A stretch of 64,000 nucleotides of DNA from Pelobacter propionicus DSM 2379 (lineage in GTDB: Bacteria; Desulfobacterota; Desulfuromonadia; Geobacterales; Pseudopelobacteraceae): positions 1,727,001-1,791,000 of the forward strand of contig NC_008609.1 of assembly GCF_000015045.1 (NCBI RefSeq). The letters run 5' to 3'. Positions 47,055 to 56,487 of the stretch are shown piece after piece. Position numbers and translations under genes: made by a program. Every line of letters starts with the position of its first letter. Position 1 is the stretch's first letter. The notes beneath the pieces were generated by a model. The model was not told the origin of the DNA and did no database searches. It saw nothing but the letters and a program-made list of their open reading frames with translations.

Positions 47055-48443
47055 ATGAAAACCAGAATCCTGATCGTCGATGATGAACTGAGCATGCGGG
47101 AGTTTCTCTCCATCCTGCTGGAGGGGGAGGGGTACGAGACGGTTGTTGCCGCCCATGCGGAACAGGCCCTGTCCCTTCTGGACAGCGGCCTGTTTGATCT
47201 GGTCATATCCGACGTGCAGATGCCCGGGTTGGATGGCATCGAACTTCTGAGCCGCATCAAAACCGTTTCTCCCGGTACGGCCGTGCTGATGATGACCGCC
47301 TACTGCGCCGCCGAGCAGGCGGTGGAGGCCATGAAACTGGGCGCCTATGACTACATCTCCAAGCCGTTCAAGGTGGAGGAGATCAAGGTGCTGATCCGCA
47401 ACGCCCTGGAAAAATGCGACCTGAAGCGGGAGAACAGCGTACTCAAGGAGACGGCCCAGCAGCGCGACAGTTTCTGTGGGATCATCGGCGCCAGCCCCAG
47501 GATGAAGGAGGTCTTTTCGCTGATCCAGAAGGTTTCGCTGAGCAACAGTTCCGTAATGATCCAGGGGGAGAGCGGCACTGGCAAGGAACTGGTGGCCCGG
47601 GCCATCCACCACTGCAGCTCGCGGGGGAAAAAGGCTTTCGTGGCGGTCAACTGCGGGGCCATTCCCGAGCAGCTCATGGAGAGCGAGCTGTTCGGCCACA
47701 AGCGGGGCTCCTTCACCGGCGCCGTGGCGGACAGGGCCGGCCTGTTTGAACAGGCCGAGGGTGGTACGCTGTTTCTGGATGAGATCGGCGAACTGCCGCT
47801 TCTGATGCAGACCAAGCTTTTGCGCGTGCTCCAGGAACGGGAATTCAGGCGGGTGGGGGGCGCCCAGGTGCAGAAGTCGAATGTACGCATCCTGACGGCA
47901 TCCAACCGCGACCTGCAGAGCCAGGTCAAGACGGGCGGTTTCCGGGAGGATCTCTACTACCGCATCAACGTCATGCAGATCAGCATGCCGCCGCTTCGCG
48001 AGCGGATTGAAGACATTCCGGTCCTGGTGGAGCATTTTTTTCGCAAATACGGTGATACGCGGCAGACCGGTGAGGTCATCACGCCGGGTGCGCTCAAGGC
48101 GCTGATGAATTACCACTATCCGGGAAACATCCGCGAGTTGGAAAACATCGTCGAGCGCAGCCTGGTAATGGATGCATCGAAAATCCAGGAGTGCAACCTG
48201 CCCAAGCAGGTCCGCACGGGGTTTTTGCCCTGTCCGGGAAGAGATGCGCTTATCCCCGCGGAGGGGATGGACCTGGAGTCGTTCCTGTCCGGTCTGGAAA
48301 AACAGTACCTGGTGAAAGCGCTGGAGATGACCGGTGGTGCCAAGAAAAAGGCCGGGGAACTCTTGGGGATGTCCTTTCGGTCATTCAGGTACCGTCTGGC
48401 CAAATTCGGGCTTGATTCCGGCGAGGGAGATCGGGATGAGTGA
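47055..48443 (+). CDS. pilR: Sigma-54 response regulator, PilR-like
   Basis: A 462-residue NtrC-family activator: receiver domain (about 1-120) with the phospho-acceptor in VISDVQMPGLDG and the lysine in ISKPFK; AAA+ domain (about 145-375) with GESGTGKE (Walker A), the sigma-54 contact loop GSFTGA and GTLFLDEIGELP (Walker B); and a C-terminal Fis-type helix-turn-helix (about 420-455, GAKKKAGELLGMSFRSFRYRL). Location directly upstream of pilA with a sigma-54 promoter between them supports the PilR name. The usual sensor gene pilS is not beside it. Start at 47055 follows GGGAG by five bases. Confidence 0.9.
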   Translation: MKTRILIVDDELSMREFLSILLEGEGYETVVAAHAEQALSLLDSGLFDLVISDVQMPGLDGIELLSRIKTVSPGTAVLMMTAYCAAEQAVEAMKLGAYDYISKPFKVEEIKVLIRNALEKCDLKRENSVLKETAQQRDSFCGIIGASPRMKEVFSLIQKVSLSNSSVMIQGESGTGKELVARAIHHCSSRGKKAFVAVNCGAIPEQLMESELFGHKRGSFTGAVADRAGLFEQAEGGTLFLDEIGELPLLMQTKLLRVLQEREFRRVGGAQVQKSNVRILTASNRDLQSQVKTGGFREDLYYRINVMQISMPPLRERIEDIPVLVEHFFRKYGDTRQTGEVITPGALKALMNYHYPGNIRELENIVERSLVMDASKIQECNLPKQVRTGFLPCPGRDALIPAEGMDLESFLSGLEKQYLVKALEMTGGAKKKAGELLGMSFRSFRYRLAKFGLDSGEGDRDE

Positions 48444-48469
48444 CATAAATTGTCATAGGTAGTGACAAT
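48441..48469 (+). promoter_or_regulatory. Likely PilR upstream activating sequence
   Basis: TGACA at 48441 (overlapping the pilR stop codon) faces TGTCA at 48451-48455 after five bases, and ATTGTCA (48449-48455) faces TGACAAT (48463-48469). These interlocking palindromes contain the TGTC core reported for PilR sites in Pseudomonas. They lie about 80-110 bases upstream of the -24 element, a normal enhancer distance. Confidence 0.6.
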
Positions 48470-48550
48470 GCTTGGTAAGTGGAAAGGGCTTCGCTTCGGT
48501 GGGATACAAAAAATTCCTTGAAAATAAAGTGTTATAACTTTGCTTGACTC

Positions 48551-48566
48551 TGGCCTGTGTTTTGCT
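48551..48566 (+). promoter_or_regulatory. Sigma-54 promoter of pilA
   Basis: TGGCCTGTGTTTTGCT fits the -24/-12 consensus TGGCAC-N5-TTGCA, with GG at 48552-48553 and GC at 48564-48565, ten bases between them as required. Transcription would start near 48577, about 55 bases before pilA. Confidence 0.8.
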
Positions 48567-48630
48567 ACTGTTTGATCTGTTTACAATGTGACCGCTCATC
48601 GTCTGGGCAACAAAACGAAAGGAGAAAGAT

Positions 48631-48855
48631 ATGCTAAACAAATTGAGGAACAGAAAAGGCTTTACCCTGATCGAGCTGTTGATCGTCGTGGCGATCATCG
48701 GCATCCTGGCGGCCATCGCCATCCCGCAGTTCTCCGCCTACCGGGCAAAGGCCTACAACTCGGCCGCCAACTCTGACCTGAAAAACATCAAGACCGGGAT
48801 GGAAGCCTTCATGGCTGACAACCAGCAGTATCCTGGCGACGTTGACTACAGATAA
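48631..48855 (+). CDS. pilA: Short type IV pilin PilA (e-pilin type)
   Basis: A 74-residue prepilin with a 10-residue leader ending KG, cleaved before FTLIELLIVVAIIGILAAIA. The mature 64-residue pilin is the alpha-helix alone with no globular head, as in Geobacter sulfurreducens. Aromatic residues fall at F1, F24, Y27, Y32, F50, Y57 and Y63, close to the G. sulfurreducens pattern linked to conductive pili. Such pilins need the separate PilA-C partner encoded next. GGAG lies before the ATG. It is under a sigma-54 promoter. Confidence 0.97.
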   Translation: MLNKLRNRKGFTLIELLIVVAIIGILAAIAIPQFSAYRAKAYNSAANSDLKNIKTGMEAFMADNQQYPGDVDYR

Positions 48856-48876
48856 ATCAAACAAAGGAGATAATAT

Positions 48877-49257
48877 ATGAAAAAACATATTATTTTTGCA
48901 TCAATGTCTCTGCTTGTAGCAAGCAGCGCTTTTGCTGGTACCAGCATAACAATGACAAGTGACTTAACCTCTACAAGCTCAAAAAGCGGACTCACTGTGT
49001 ATGGCGATAAATCAACTGCAACAGCAGCTACTGCTGCACTGATTGGTAAGACATCTACGGGTGTGAGTGTTGGTTTATTGACTAGTTCATTAGGTTATGC
49101 TGTAGTAACACAGCACAAAAATGGTACCAAAGCCTTTGGTTCGTCATACGATAGCACTTCCGTGTTTTCTTCTACTGTAACTGAAGGAACTGCTCTACTT
49201 ACGGTACCAACTGCGATTACTTCTGCTGATTTTACTGGTACATGGACATCTATGTAA
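48877..49257 (+). CDS. PilA-C / short pilin chaperone-like secreted protein
   Basis: A 126-residue protein with a Sec signal peptide (MKKHIIFASMSLLVASSAFA) and a Ser/Thr/Gly-rich beta-type mature part (about 21-126). By position directly after the headless PilA it corresponds to the PilA-C or Spc partner that stabilises the short pilin in Geobacter. Codon use is AT-rich (for example ACT, GCT, ACA) and unlike pilA and pilR. AAAGGAG lies before the ATG. A terminator follows, so the pair pilA-pilA-C is the main transcript. Confidence 0.78.
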   Translation: MKKHIIFASMSLLVASSAFAGTSITMTSDLTSTSSKSGLTVYGDKSTATAATAALIGKTSTGVSVGLLTSSLGYAVVTQHKNGTKAFGSSYDSTSVFSSTVTEGTALLTVPTAITSADFTGTWTSM

Positions 49258-49278
49258 TGTTTGAATAATTTAAACTTT

Positions 49279-49310
49279 AAAGCGGGATGTTTCGACATCC
49301 CGCTTTTTTT
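49279..49310 (+). terminator. Rho-independent terminator after pilA-C
   Basis: AAAGCGGGATGT (49279-49290) pairs with ACATCCCGCTTT (49295-49306), followed by a run of T to 49310. It separates the pilin pair from the glycosyltransferase gene that starts at 49322, which suggests partial termination. Confidence 0.9.
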
Positions 49311-49321
49311 GTGAGCATCAA

Positions 49322-51061
49322 ATGAATCAGATATTGACAAAAGCTAAATGCATCATATTCCTCTCTCTTATAGTCCTAATTGCCTATTATCCGTCTCTGT
49401 TTGTTCCACTTAATTCCGTTGATGATTCCGGTATGTACCTTCATCTACTCAATACAGATGCTTTTACATTAGAAGGCATGTTTTTCCCAGGCCACACCGG
49501 CAGTTATTACCGTCCCTTTGTTCTCTTGTCATTCATGATGGATAAATACGTCTGGGGGCTTGAAGAAAGCTTCATGCATCTGGAAAATATAGTATTTCAT
49601 CTTGCTAATACACTACTGCTTTTTGCCGTTACGCGAAGGGCATGTTCGCTTCTGAAACAAACATCTTTATTCGTCCCGTTTGCAACGGCGCTTTTCTTTG
49701 CTATCCACCCGCTCAATACCGAAGCAGTCAACTGGATCTCCGGTCGAACCGATCTGCTGGCCGGTTTTTTTCTGTTATTGGCAATGTATTCGATGCTAAA
49801 AAATCCATTGACTTGGCCTTGTTCGTTATTGGCTGCCATCTTTATGCTTATGGCCTGCCTTGCGAAAGAAACTGCTATTTTTTTCCTTCCGGCAGCATTA
49901 CTTTTTCCTTTCTATCTTTCTTCGCACAAGGATGAAATTGTGCCAGTAAGCATAATAGTTCGCAGAAACCTGCCTCATTTACTTCTATTCAGTGCTGCTG
50001 GTTCCGCATACTTTGTCTTCCGAGCGTTGGCCTTCGCAAAGGGCGATCAGGGTGTGACTCGCGTCATGACGCATGTTGCCGGAGCCGAAAGCGCCGGGAT
50101 GCTGACAAGCCTGCGGTTAGTATTCAAGTCTATCGGTTTTTATGCAAAAAAATTGCTATTGCCGTTTCCGCTGAATTTTGGAATAACCCATATTTCGGAT
50201 CTTTATCTTCCGCTGGGAGTGCTGGTCTTGGCTGGTGTCATCTGGCTTATGTCCCGACGGACATTACCCGCCTTTTTTGTGATCTGTGCTGGTGCTGTAG
50301 GCACCTCGGCTCTCATGATTCCATTGCTTCGCTTGACTTGGACGCCGCTGGGCGAACGGTATATGTATATTCCCTCAGCTTTTTTTTTGACAGGTTTGAT
50401 GTTGACGGTCGGGCGCTGGGAGCAGCAGCATGTTCGCTTTCGTACAGCATTGGTACTCTTAGCAAGTTGTCTTTTCGGCATAGCACTCTACGGTACAGTA
50501 ACTCGAAATTTTCTCTGGCAGAACAGTTTGGCATTATTTCAGGATACTTTGAAAAAATCTCCTAATTTTACTCCGGCTCAGAATGAAATTGCTAATGCAT
50601 TGTACGCTCAGGGGAGAAAACAGGAGGCTACAGTCATCTATAAATCTTTCACTGAGTCGGAAGGTCTTATTAACGCACAGTATGGTCTTAAAAATAAAGC
50701 TCTTGCGTTTATGAATGAAGGTAACTTTTCCGAGGCGCGAGATATATTGAGCCAATTGCTGGCTAACCCGGGTAAGCATGAAGTCTCTATCTTGTTACAG
50801 GTGCTAGAACTCAACAAAATTCAGGTTGCAGCGGGCAAGGCTACAATTAAAGGTGTGTATGCTGAATCAGTTGAAACCTTAACCCGCTTAATTGCGCTTA
50901 CCGGCGATCCATTTTATTCATATCGTTTAGGAATTGTTCATATGCAAATAGGTGAGCGCCAGAAAGCAATAGCGTCATTTAATGCCGTTGTACGAACCGC
51001 TGCACCTACTGCGTATTACAGAAAACCGGCTGAAAAGCTGGCTAAAGAACTTGCTATGTGA
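49322..51061 (+). CDS. GT-C-type membrane glycosyltransferase with TPR tail
   Basis: A 579-residue protein with about ten to twelve membrane helices (residues 8-405) followed by a soluble TPR-like tail (about 410-579, NEIANALYAQGRKQEAT, QIGERQKAIASFNAV). The first periplasmic loop has the acidic pair in NSVDDSGMYLHL, then HLANTLLLFAV, AIHPLNTEAVNWISGRTDLLA and LAKETAIFFLPAALL, features of the O-mannosyltransferase/TMTC class that use polyprenyl-phosphate sugars. It is likely to glycosylate a secreted protein, possibly the pilin or PilA-C. AT-rich codon use, like pilA-C. A gene of this kind occupies the same place in Geobacter pilin loci, from memory. Confidence 0.75.
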   Translation: MNQILTKAKCIIFLSLIVLIAYYPSLFVPLNSVDDSGMYLHLLNTDAFTLEGMFFPGHTGSYYRPFVLLSFMMDKYVWGLEESFMHLENIVFHLANTLLLFAVTRRACSLLKQTSLFVPFATALFFAIHPLNTEAVNWISGRTDLLAGFFLLLAMYSMLKNPLTWPCSLLAAIFMLMACLAKETAIFFLPAALLFPFYLSSHKDEIVPVSIIVRRNLPHLLLFSAAGSAYFVFRALAFAKGDQGVTRVMTHVAGAESAGMLTSLRLVFKSIGFYAKKLLLPFPLNFGITHISDLYLPLGVLVLAGVIWLMSRRTLPAFFVICAGAVGTSALMIPLLRLTWTPLGERYMYIPSAFFLTGLMLTVGRWEQQHVRFRTALVLLASCLFGIALYGTVTRNFLWQNSLALFQDTLKKSPNFTPAQNEIANALYAQGRKQEATVIYKSFTESEGLINAQYGLKNKALAFMNEGNFSEARDILSQLLANPGKHEVSILLQVLELNKIQVAAGKATIKGVYAESVETLTRLIALTGDPFYSYRLGIVHMQIGERQKAIASFNAVVRTAAPTAYYRKPAEKLAKELAM

Positions 51062-51097
51062 TATCAAAAGCTTATATCAGATTGGTAGGGAAAACGT

Positions 51098-51889
51098 ATG
51101 ACTTCAATTATAGGTATAACTCTCAAGGGTATTTTCCGCGACCGGGTGTTTCAGGGCATCATGGTGTCAGCCTGCATGTTCCTTTTTATCCCTGTAGTCG
51201 CCTCCCTCTCCATGCGACAGGTTACGGAACTCTCCCTGACATTGTCACTCTCCCTGCTCTCCTTCATCATGCTGCTGCTGTCGGTTTTTCTGGGGGGGAC
51301 GTCGCTCTGGAAGGATATTGAACGGCGCTACACCTTCAGCGTGCTTGGCCTTCCCCTGTCGCGGCAGAGCTATCTGCTGGGGCGCTTCGGCGGTACGGCT
51401 CTTTTCGTGCTGCTGGCGGCAACGGTGCTGGGTATGGCCGTCTGCGGGGTCGTGGCGTACACCGCTGGCGCGTATCCTCCCGACAGGCCGGTGGTCTGGG
51501 GGACGCTGGCGTTCTGCATCCTGTTCGATGCCCTGAAATACATCCTGCTGATCGCGGTTGCCTTCCTGTTTTCATCGCTCAGTACCTCGTTCTTTCTGCC
51601 GGTCTTCGGAACGATTGCCACCTTCCTGGCCGGCGGTGTCACCCAGCAGGTCTATGAGTATGTTCACTCGCCCTCTTCGGCCAAGCTGTCACCCGTGGTC
51701 AAACAGGTAGCCACCGGCTTGTATTATCTGCTGCCCAACTTCGGCGCCTTTGATCTCAAGGTCAATGCCATATACGGCCTTCCGCTCCCCGTCCAGGGAC
51801 TGCTGCTGACCGCGGCCTATTTTGTCGTCTCTGTGGGGATTCTGCTTTCCCTTTCCGCCGTCATCTTTATGCGGCGCGAAATGAGGTAG
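51098..51889 (+). CDS. ABC-2 type transporter permease
   Basis: A 263-residue inner-membrane protein with six hydrophobic helices (about 17-37, 47-66, 98-122, 143-165, 168-190 and 230-255). RYTFSVLGLPLSRQSYLLGRFGG is the cytosolic coupling segment of the ABC-2 class. It forms an operon with the TPR-like gene (three bases further on) and the ATPase gene after that. Substrate unknown; position suggests a pilus or surface role. Confidence 0.85.
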   Translation: MTSIIGITLKGIFRDRVFQGIMVSACMFLFIPVVASLSMRQVTELSLTLSLSLLSFIMLLLSVFLGGTSLWKDIERRYTFSVLGLPLSRQSYLLGRFGGTALFVLLAATVLGMAVCGVVAYTAGAYPPDRPVVWGTLAFCILFDALKYILLIAVAFLFSSLSTSFFLPVFGTIATFLAGGVTQQVYEYVHSPSSAKLSPVVKQVATGLYYLLPNFGAFDLKVNAIYGLPLPVQGLLLTAAYFVVSVGILLSLSAVIFMRREMR

Positions 51890-51892
51890 CCC

Positions 51893-52783
51893 ATGGTCAG
51901 AACGGTTTCCGCTGCCTTTGTCTGCCTTGTGCTCTACGCGATACTGGTCATCCCCTTTACATCCCACTTGCGAAACAGGCCATTCGTGGAAAAACTGGGC
52001 TACGTCCCCTCGGTGACCGCCCTCAAGTCCGTTGCCGCCGACCACAAGGAACTGGTGGCGGCTTCTCTGGTTCTGAAAGTCTCCATGTACTTCGGTGGAC
52101 TGATAGATAAGGCTGAATATCAGGTTGTCGTCCCGCCGGACTACCAGACCATGTCGCGTATGCTGCATGGAGCTACCAAGCTGGATCCCTACAATATGGA
52201 CGCCTACTATTTCGCTCAGGCCTTCCTGACCTGGGACGTGAAACAGTATAAGCTGGCCAACGACCTCCTGGACTACGGTATGCGGTACCGCACCTGGGAC
52301 TGGTACCTGCCTTTTTTTGCCGGGTTCAACAGCGCCTATTTTCTGAAAGACTACACGGCGGCCGCGCGCTACTACCAGCGGGCAGGAGAACTCTCCGGCT
52401 CCGACCTCTCCCGGCTCCTGGCGGGGCGCTACATGCAGGAATCAGGACAGACCGACCTTGCCATTACCTATTTAACTGCTATGGCGAACGGAGAAAGGAA
52501 TCAGGCCCTGAAAAAAAACTATCTGACGCGGCTGAAGGCTTTTCACGAGGTGCACAGGATCGAGCTGGCGCGGGACCGCTACCGGGAAGCGACCGGAAGA
52601 GTCCCCCGGTCGGTGGAGCAACTGCACGTGGATGGGTATCTTGACTCTCCACCGGTGGACCCCTACGGGGGGCATTTCTACCTGGAACCGGACGGAAAGG
52701 TCGCCACCACCAGCAAATTTGCCTTTGCCGGTGTGAAGAAGAGCAACAGCAGACACAGTGGAGAAACCAATGAACGCCATTGA
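51893..52783 (+). CDS. Membrane-anchored TPR-like protein
   Basis: A 296-residue protein with an N-terminal signal anchor (about 5-22) and a helical body that reads as TPR-like repeats (about 60-210, for example ATKLDPYNMDAYYFAQAFL, DYTAAARYYQRAGEL). The C-terminal part (about 215-290, DRYREATGRVPRSVEQLHVDGYL, SPPVDPYGGHFYLEPDG) resembles the end of type II pseudopilin-like proteins and may bind partners. It is between the permease and ATPase genes, so is likely the periplasmic part of the exporter. Overlaps the ATPase gene. Confidence 0.72.
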   Translation: MVRTVSAAFVCLVLYAILVIPFTSHLRNRPFVEKLGYVPSVTALKSVAADHKELVAASLVLKVSMYFGGLIDKAEYQVVVPPDYQTMSRMLHGATKLDPYNMDAYYFAQAFLTWDVKQYKLANDLLDYGMRYRTWDWYLPFFAGFNSAYFLKDYTAAARYYQRAGELSGSDLSRLLAGRYMQESGQTDLAITYLTAMANGERNQALKKNYLTRLKAFHEVHRIELARDRYREATGRVPRSVEQLHVDGYLDSPPVDPYGGHFYLEPDGKVATTSKFAFAGVKKSNSRHSGETNERH

Positions 52784-53684
52784 AATAAAAGGTTTGTGCA
52801 AGCAGTTCAGGGGCAAGAGGATGACACGGGTCGATGCCCTGAAAAACCTCGACCTGCAGGTTGCCGCGGGGGAGGTGTTCGGCTTCCTGGGGCCAAACGG
52901 CGCCGGCAAGAGTACGACCATCAAACTGGTCATGGGACTTCTGCGGCCCAGCTCCGGCAGAACCAGCATATATGGGGTGGATTTCGCACAGGCCATGGCC
53001 CGGCGCCGGGTGGGGTACCTGCCCGAAAATCCGGCCTTTTACGATTACCTGGGCGCCGAGGAGTACCTGGCCTTTGTCGGCTCACAGTTCGGCATGGACA
53101 GGTCCCTGCTTAAGGAGCGTTCCGAGGAGATACTCAAGCGACTGGAACTGTGGGATGCCCGCAAGCGCCCCATGCGCGGCTACAGCAAGGGGATGGTGCA
53201 GCGGGTGGGGCTGGCCCAGACCCTGGTGCACGACCCGGACGTGTACATTTTGGACGAGCCGATGAGCGGCCTGGACCCCATCGGGCGGGCGCTGGTCAAG
53301 GAGATCATCCTGGAGTTGAAGCAGCGTGGCAGGTGCGTCTTTTTCAGCACCCACATCACCGATGACGTGGAAAAGGTCTGCGACCGGGTAGGGGTGATCG
53401 TCAAGGGGAGCCTGGTTGCGCTGGACAGCGTGGAGAACATCCTGCGCAGCGGCGTGGAGGGGTATCAGGTCCATCTGCGCATTCCGGAGACCGAGTCGGG
53501 CGTTTTCGCGGGAGTGGAGGCGGTCCGCCGCGGCGGTTCGACCGCGGAGTTCTACGTTCCCTGCGACGGGTTCAACGGTTTCATGGGAGAGGTTAACCGG
53601 GCGGGCAGGGAGGTGCTACTGGTGGAGACCAGGCGCAAGGACCTTGAGGATTTCTTTCTCTCCATCGTCAATGACAGCAACTGA
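52770..53684 (+). CDS. ABC transporter ATP-binding protein
   Basis: A 304-residue ATPase: Walker A GPNGAGKSTTIKLVMG (about 43-58), signature GYSKGMVQRVGLAQTLV (about 138), Walker B VYILDEPMSGLDP (about 162), H-loop FFSTHITDD, and a C-terminal extension of about 90 residues that is common in ABC-2 exporters. ATG at 52770 has GGAG six bases upstream and is preferred to GTG at 52758. Last gene of the locus, closed by a hairpin at 53711. Confidence 0.95.
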   Translation: MNAIEIKGLCKQFRGKRMTRVDALKNLDLQVAAGEVFGFLGPNGAGKSTTIKLVMGLLRPSSGRTSIYGVDFAQAMARRRVGYLPENPAFYDYLGAEEYLAFVGSQFGMDRSLLKERSEEILKRLELWDARKRPMRGYSKGMVQRVGLAQTLVHDPDVYILDEPMSGLDPIGRALVKEIILELKQRGRCVFFSTHITDDVEKVCDRVGVIVKGSLVALDSVENILRSGVEGYQVHLRIPETESGVFAGVEAVRRGGSTAEFYVPCDGFNGFMGEVNRAGREVLLVETRRKDLEDFFLSIVNDSN

Positions 53685-53710
53685 AGCGATAGGATTGATA
53701 CAGGAACGGA

Positions 53711-53744
53711 AACGGGGCGAACCAAGTTTATGGTTCGCCCCGTT
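53711..53744. terminator. Bidirectional hairpin between the ABC ATPase and metG
   Basis: AACGGGGCGAACCA (53711-53724) pairs with TGGTTCGCCCCGTT (53731-53744), 14 bp with a 6-base loop. It lies between convergent genes and can end both. Confidence 0.8.
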
Positions 53745-53750
53745 CTATTA

Positions 53751-55271
<1,521 letters not shown>

Positions 55272-55339
55272 ATGCTGCTCCTGGTGGTTAGTGGTAGTTG
55301 GTTGCCGCCCCTGCTCCGCGCCGTACAACGTTGTGGTGC

Positions 55340-56428
55340 CTACTCCTTGGGGGTGTCCGTGGCCTTCTCCGCCGGCGATCCGGCGTCTGCCGGCTTGCGT
55401 TGCCCCGGCCTGCGGGAGCGGTGCTTTCTGCGGGCCGGCTTGGGTTGGCCGTCTCCCTGTTGGGGAGCAGTGGCGGGCTGTGCCGCTTTCTGGCCATCCA
55501 CCTTCTGCTCCTCCCGACTGGCCTGGGACGGCTTCTGCTGTGCCCGTTCCCTCCCCTGGCGCTCGCGGCTCTTCTGGGCGGGGCGAACGCCGGACGTCTC
55601 GGAGCGTTGCTGCGGCGCCTCGGGCGGGGGGGCTTCTCCGGTGATTTCGACCTTGTTGACCTGGATCAGCTTGCCATCATCCAGCCTGAGGGTGATGTTG
55701 CCGGTCAGGATGTTCAGCTTGTCCACCGTGCCGCTGACGGAATCGGTCTTGACCCGCTTTCCGCATTTGGGAAACGTCTTGCGCAGGGTGCAGTAGGTGT
55801 CGTATTCGTAGTCCAGACAGCAGAGCAGGCGCCCGCACTGGCCGGAGATCTTGCTGGGGTTGAGAGCCAGGTTCTGTTCCTTGGCCATCTTGACCGAAAC
55901 CGGTTGGAAGTCCCGCAGCCAGGAGCAGCAGCAGAGTTCCCTGCCGCAGATGCCGATGCCGCCCACCATCTTGGACTCGTCGCGCACGCCGATCTGCCGC
56001 ATCTCGATGCGGGTGTGGAAGGTGTGGGCCAGGTCCTTCACCAGCACGCGGAAATCCACCCGGCCGTCGGCGGTGAAGTAGAAGATGGCCTTGCTGCCGT
56101 CGAAGAGGTACTCCACCCGCACCAGTTTCATCTCCATGGCGCGTTCCATGATGCGCCTGTTGCAGAAGTCGTAGGCCTCCTTCTCCTTGCTGGCGTTTCG
56201 TTTCAGCGTTTCCATGTCCGCCAAGGTGGCAATGCGCATGACCGTGACCAGGCCGGGGGGCGTTTCCTCCTCGCTCCGTTCTATCGGCGCGGTAACAACG
56301 GTTGCCATGGCAACACCCCGGTCCGTTTCCACCAGCACTCTGTCGTGCGGGGCCAGATCGAGGTCGCCGGCATTGAAATCGTACATCTTTCCGGCTGTGC
56401 TGAACTGAAGGGTTACTATGCGTGGCAA
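55340..56428 (-). CDS. ricT: PSP1-domain protein (RicT/YaaT type)
   Basis: A 362-residue protein, with the PSP1 domain at about 60-250 including GGIGICGRELCCCSWL and SGQCGRLLCCLDYEY, the conserved cysteine pairs of RicT. RicT forms a complex in Bacillus that affects RNA maturation and phosphorelay; its role here is unknown. The last about 90 residues are low-complexity, rich in Gln, Lys, Arg and Pro. The start is taken as TTG at 56428, because GGAGG lies six bases upstream and the conserved PRIVTLQFSTAGK follows at once; the frame is open to 56677. Confidence 0.88.
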   Translation of the reverse strand: MPRIVTLQFSTAGKMYDFNAGDLDLAPHDRVLVETDRGVAMATVVTAPIERSEEETPPGLVTVMRIATLADMETLKRNASKEKEAYDFCNRRIMERAMEMKLVRVEYLFDGSKAIFYFTADGRVDFRVLVKDLAHTFHTRIEMRQIGVRDESKMVGGIGICGRELCCCSWLRDFQPVSVKMAKEQNLALNPSKISGQCGRLLCCLDYEYDTYCTLRKTFPKCGKRVKTDSVSGTVDKLNILTGNITLRLDDGKLIQVNKVEITGEAPPPEAPQQRSETSGVRPAQKSRERQGRERAQQKPSQASREEQKVDGQKAAQPATAPQQGDGQPKPARRKHRSRRPGQRKPADAGSPAEKATDTPKE

Positions 56429-56487
56429 CGACTTCCTCCTTGTTTCTGTTGCGTCATGACGGTATCGGAACCGGTGCGCTGCATCCG

